Of a stretch of DNA of 7,210 nucleotides, positions 5,535-7,210 are shown one piece after another. The stretch comes from Thermoplasmata archaeon (GTDB lineage: Archaea > Thermoplasmatota > Thermoplasmata > UBA10834), in the NCBI GenBank assembly GCA_025457845.1, contig JALOTO010000088.1, positions 1-7,210 of the forward strand. The letters are read 5' to 3'. Made by a program: the position numbers and the translations under genes. Each line of letters starts with the position of its first letter. Position 1 is the first letter of the stretch. Under the pieces are notes generated by a model. It ran no database searches and was not told the DNA's origin. It was given only the letters and a program-made list of their open reading frames with translations.

Positions 5535-6122
5535 CTACTTCCTGCGGTACTTGCCGCCCAGTAGCCTCTTCATCAGGTTGTCGACCTCGGAGAGCTCGCT
5601 CTTGTCACCGCTCCACTTGGCGAGGGTGGAGCCGTACTTGCTCTCTATGTCCTCCGTGACGAGCTTGAGCTGGTTCCTGAGCTTCTCCGGCTTCTTGGTC
5701 GAGATGATGGCCGCGACGACGACGTGCTTCGAGTGCGAGATGACTATGTCGTAGTTCTCGAACCTGATCTCCCTCAGCCTGCCGCTGGACTCGTCCATGC
5801 TCTCCTTGATGAACGTCTGGACGGCCGTGAGCATCCCCGCGAGGATGTCCTCGTCCGCGTCCGGCTTGAGCCTCCTGGTGTAGTGCTTCAGGAGCAGTCC
5901 GTCCGGGGTCATCAGGAAGATCTCGTCAATGATGGTCGGGGAGGACCTCCAGATCATGAGGAAGCCGAAGACGTTGATCACTGCTAGGACTCCGGCCAGC
6001 GCCACGAAGAAGAACCTCGTGCTGTCGTCCTCGAAGGGCACGAAGAAGGTGACGACGGCCATGACCACGAATATGGAGACCGACATCACCGCTAGAGTTT
6101 CAATCTTGATGTCCTGCTCCAT
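5535..6122 (-). CDS. Two-TM membrane protein with longin/roadblock-like cytosolic domain
   Basis: With the ATG at 6122 the protein has 195 residues. Hydrophobic segments at about 8-29 and 36-58 form a membrane hairpin, with only a short acidic loop (EDDSTR) between them. Residues ~64-172 look like a longin/roadblock-type sensor domain: DEIFLMTPDGLLLKHYTR, a DILAGMLTAVQTFIKES helix, REIRFENYDIVISHSKHVVVAAII strands, then a helix ending at KW. The tail is basic (KYRRK). Such domains commonly act as docking or regulatory platforms for small GTPases, and a Ras-like GTPase gene follows 65 bp downstream on the same strand, so a functional pair is a reasonable inference. A GTG at 6146 would add eight residues. 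However, a TATA-like box at 6149-6156 predicts transcription start near 6126, downstream of that GTG, so the ATG is preferred. The domain call rests on pattern recognition, not on an alignment. Confidence 0.8.
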   Translation of the reverse strand: MEQDIKIETLAVMSVSIFVVMAVVTFFVPFEDDSTRFFFVALAGVLAVINVFGFLMIWRSSPTIIDEIFLMTPDGLLLKHYTRRLKPDADEDILAGMLTAVQTFIKESMDESSGRLREIRFENYDIVISHSKHVVVAAIISTKKPEKLRNQLKLVTEDIESKYGSTLAKWSGDKSELSEVDNLMKRLLGGKYRRK

Positions 6123-6148
6123 CGGCTTGGATGATTGCAGGGGCACGT

Positions 6149-6156
6149 GATAATGG
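6149..6156 (-). promoter_or_regulatory. TATA-like box of the membrane longin/roadblock gene
   Basis: On the minus strand CCATTATC is preceded by the BRE-like GAAA. A start about 26 bp on lies at ~6126, four bases before the ATG at 6122, matching the near-leaderless arrangement of the two genes to the left. Confidence 0.45.
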
Positions 6157-6179
6157 TTTCTGTGTCAATGCACAACCGC

Positions 6180-6200
6180 GGGAACAGATTGTTGGTTCCC
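6180..6200. repeat. Inverted repeat between divergent promoters
   Basis: GGGAAC (6180-6185) and GTTCCC (6195-6200) are separated by 9 bp, about one helical turn. The repeat lies between the leftward promoter of the membrane protein gene and the rightward promoter of sucC, so it could bind a regulator of either. It is short enough to be chance. Confidence 0.3.
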
Positions 6201-6209
6201 TTGTCCGTG

Positions 6210-6226
6210 GAAAACGGCTAAATATC
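6210..6226 (+). promoter_or_regulatory. BRE/TATA promoter of sucC
   Basis: GAAAACGG (6210-6217) followed by CTAAATATC (6218-6226) fits BRE plus TATA. Start would be near 6248, leaving about 12 nt of leader that contains GAGGGG (6249-6254), five bases before the ATG at 6260. Confidence 0.6.
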
Positions 6227-6259
6227 GCGCCCCCCGCTTAACCGCTGAGAGGGGCCGAG

Positions 6260-7210
6260 ATGAAGCTGTTGGAGTACAAGGCCAAGGAGCTGATGAAGAG
6301 GCACGGGATCCCCGTGCCGGAAGGCTTCGTGGTGTCGTCCGCGGACCACATCAGGGCGATACCGGGGCCGGTCATGGTCAAGGCGCAGCGTCGAGGAGGC
6401 CAGGAACGTCGCCTCGAAGATCCTCGGGATGGACATAAGGGGCTTCACCACGAGGGAGGTCCTGGTGGAGAAGAGGCTGGACATCGCCAAGGAGATGTAC
6501 CTCGGCATCACCATCGACAGGAGCCGCAGGTGCCTGCTCATAATGGCGTCCCCGGAGGGCGGCGTCGAGATCGAGGCCGTCCCCGACAAGAAGATCCTGT
6601 TCGTGCCGGTCGACCCGTTCATCGGCTACCAGCCGTTCATGGGACGGCGCATCGCGGCGTTCATGGGCCTCGCGAAGGAGCAGGAGGCCCAGGTCGTCAC
6701 CGTCTGCCAGAAGCTCATGGACCTCCTCGTGCACAACGACGCCGAGCTCGCGGAGATAAACCCGCTCGTCGTCACGAGGGACGGGAAGGTCGTCGCCGGC
6801 GACGCGAAGGTCACCATCGACTCCGACTCGCTCTTCAGGCACAAGGAGTTCGCCGGGTTCCCCGAGGACATGACGGAGCTAGAGGAGAAGGCGAAGCGCC
6901 TGGACATAGCGTTCGTGCAGCTGGACGGGAACATCGGGGTCATAGCCAACGGCGCGGGCCTCACGATGGCCACCCTGGACAGCATAAACATGTACGGCGG
7001 GAAGGCGGGCGTCTTCCTCGACCTCGGCGGCACGGACGACCCGAAGAAGGTCAGGGACGCGGTCCTCCTGATGGAGGAGGCGAAGCCCAAGGTAATCCTG
7101 CTCAACATATTCGGAGGCATAACCAAGTGCGACACCGTGGCCGAGGGGGTCCTCGAGGCCATGAGGGAGAGGAGCATCAAGGTGCCCATAGTCGCGAGGA
7201 TCAAGGGAGT
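6260..7210 (+). pseudogene. sucC: Succinyl-CoA ligase beta subunit, reading frame broken by internal deletion; 3' end beyond window
   Basis: SucC is the ATP-grasp subunit of succinyl-CoA synthetase (TCA cycle: succinyl-CoA to succinate with ATP or GTP formation). From the ATG at 6260 the frame encodes MKLLEYKAKELMKRHGIPVP through GPVMVKAQ (ending 6388), a typical SucC N-terminus. Homology then continues in the +1 frame from 6390 (VEEARNVASKILGMDI) and stays open to the window end: LVEKRLDIAKEMYLGITIDR, AEINPLVV, NGAGLTMATLD, GGTDDPKKV, NIFGGITKCDTVAEG. Intact family members have about 17 residues between KAQ and EEAR, including the glycine-rich GGRGKAGG stretch near the nucleotide site. These are missing here, with one spare base left over. 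Either the gene is truly disrupted (about 50-53 bp lost) or the assembly is wrong at this GC-rich site. The clean coding sequence on both sides favours a very recent lesion or an artefact. sucD would be expected to follow outside the window. Confidence 0.88.

Noticed and set aside
6218..7204. Minus-strand frames opposite sucC.
   Set aside because: The plus strand carries clear succinyl-CoA ligase homology, so these are shadows.

Overview
The window reads as archaeal chromosome. The evidence is an archaeal-type (type II) methionine aminopeptidase, a class II tRNA-Leu with no encoded CCA, and a short operon joined by a one-base TGATG overlap. In addition, BRE/TATA-like boxes sit about 26-30 bp before the likely transcription starts, and several of these put the start almost on the ATG (leaderless mRNA). 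The high GC content, and the pairing of a Ras-like GTPase with a membrane longin/roadblock-like protein, suggest a Thermoplasmatota-like euryarchaeon. That placement is inference only.

Layout. (1) Bases 1-786 (+): 3' part of a NadR-type NMN adenylyltransferase / ribosylnicotinamide kinase, cut by the window edge. (2) 792-1601 (+): an unrecognised protein overlapping or abutting nadR, with visibly lower GC and different codon use. (3) 1602-1862: no convincing gene. (4) 1863-1947 (-): tRNA-Leu(CAA) with a TATA box at 1973-1981. (5) 1948-2393: a structure-rich intergenic region of about 450 bp. It holds a stem cluster (1999-2068), a quasi-palindrome (2110-2143) touching a strong plus-strand BRE/TATA, and a predicted folded RNA (about 2181-2361) with mutually exclusive helices and a perfect 8-bp loop-loop complementarity. 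(6) 4565-2394 (-): operon of an MBL-fold hydrolase, a Sua5/YrdC threonylcarbamoyl-AMP synthase and methionine aminopeptidase. (7) 5469-4654 (-): small Ras/Rab-like GTPase with an extra C-terminal helical region. (8) 6122-5535 (-): two-TM protein with a longin/roadblock-like cytosolic domain, plausibly the GTPase's partner. (9) 6260-7210 (+, runs off the edge): succinyl-CoA ligase beta subunit, whose reading frame is broken by loss of roughly 17 codons including the glycine-rich loop.

Functionally the window is mostly housekeeping: NAD salvage, tRNA t6A modification, N-terminal Met removal and a TCA-cycle enzyme. A probable membrane-linked GTPase signalling pair is added to this. The part most likely to hold something undescribed is the folded intergenic RNA at 2110-2361 with its adjoining palindrome. 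The sucC lesion and the unrecognised 269-residue protein are the next most interesting points.
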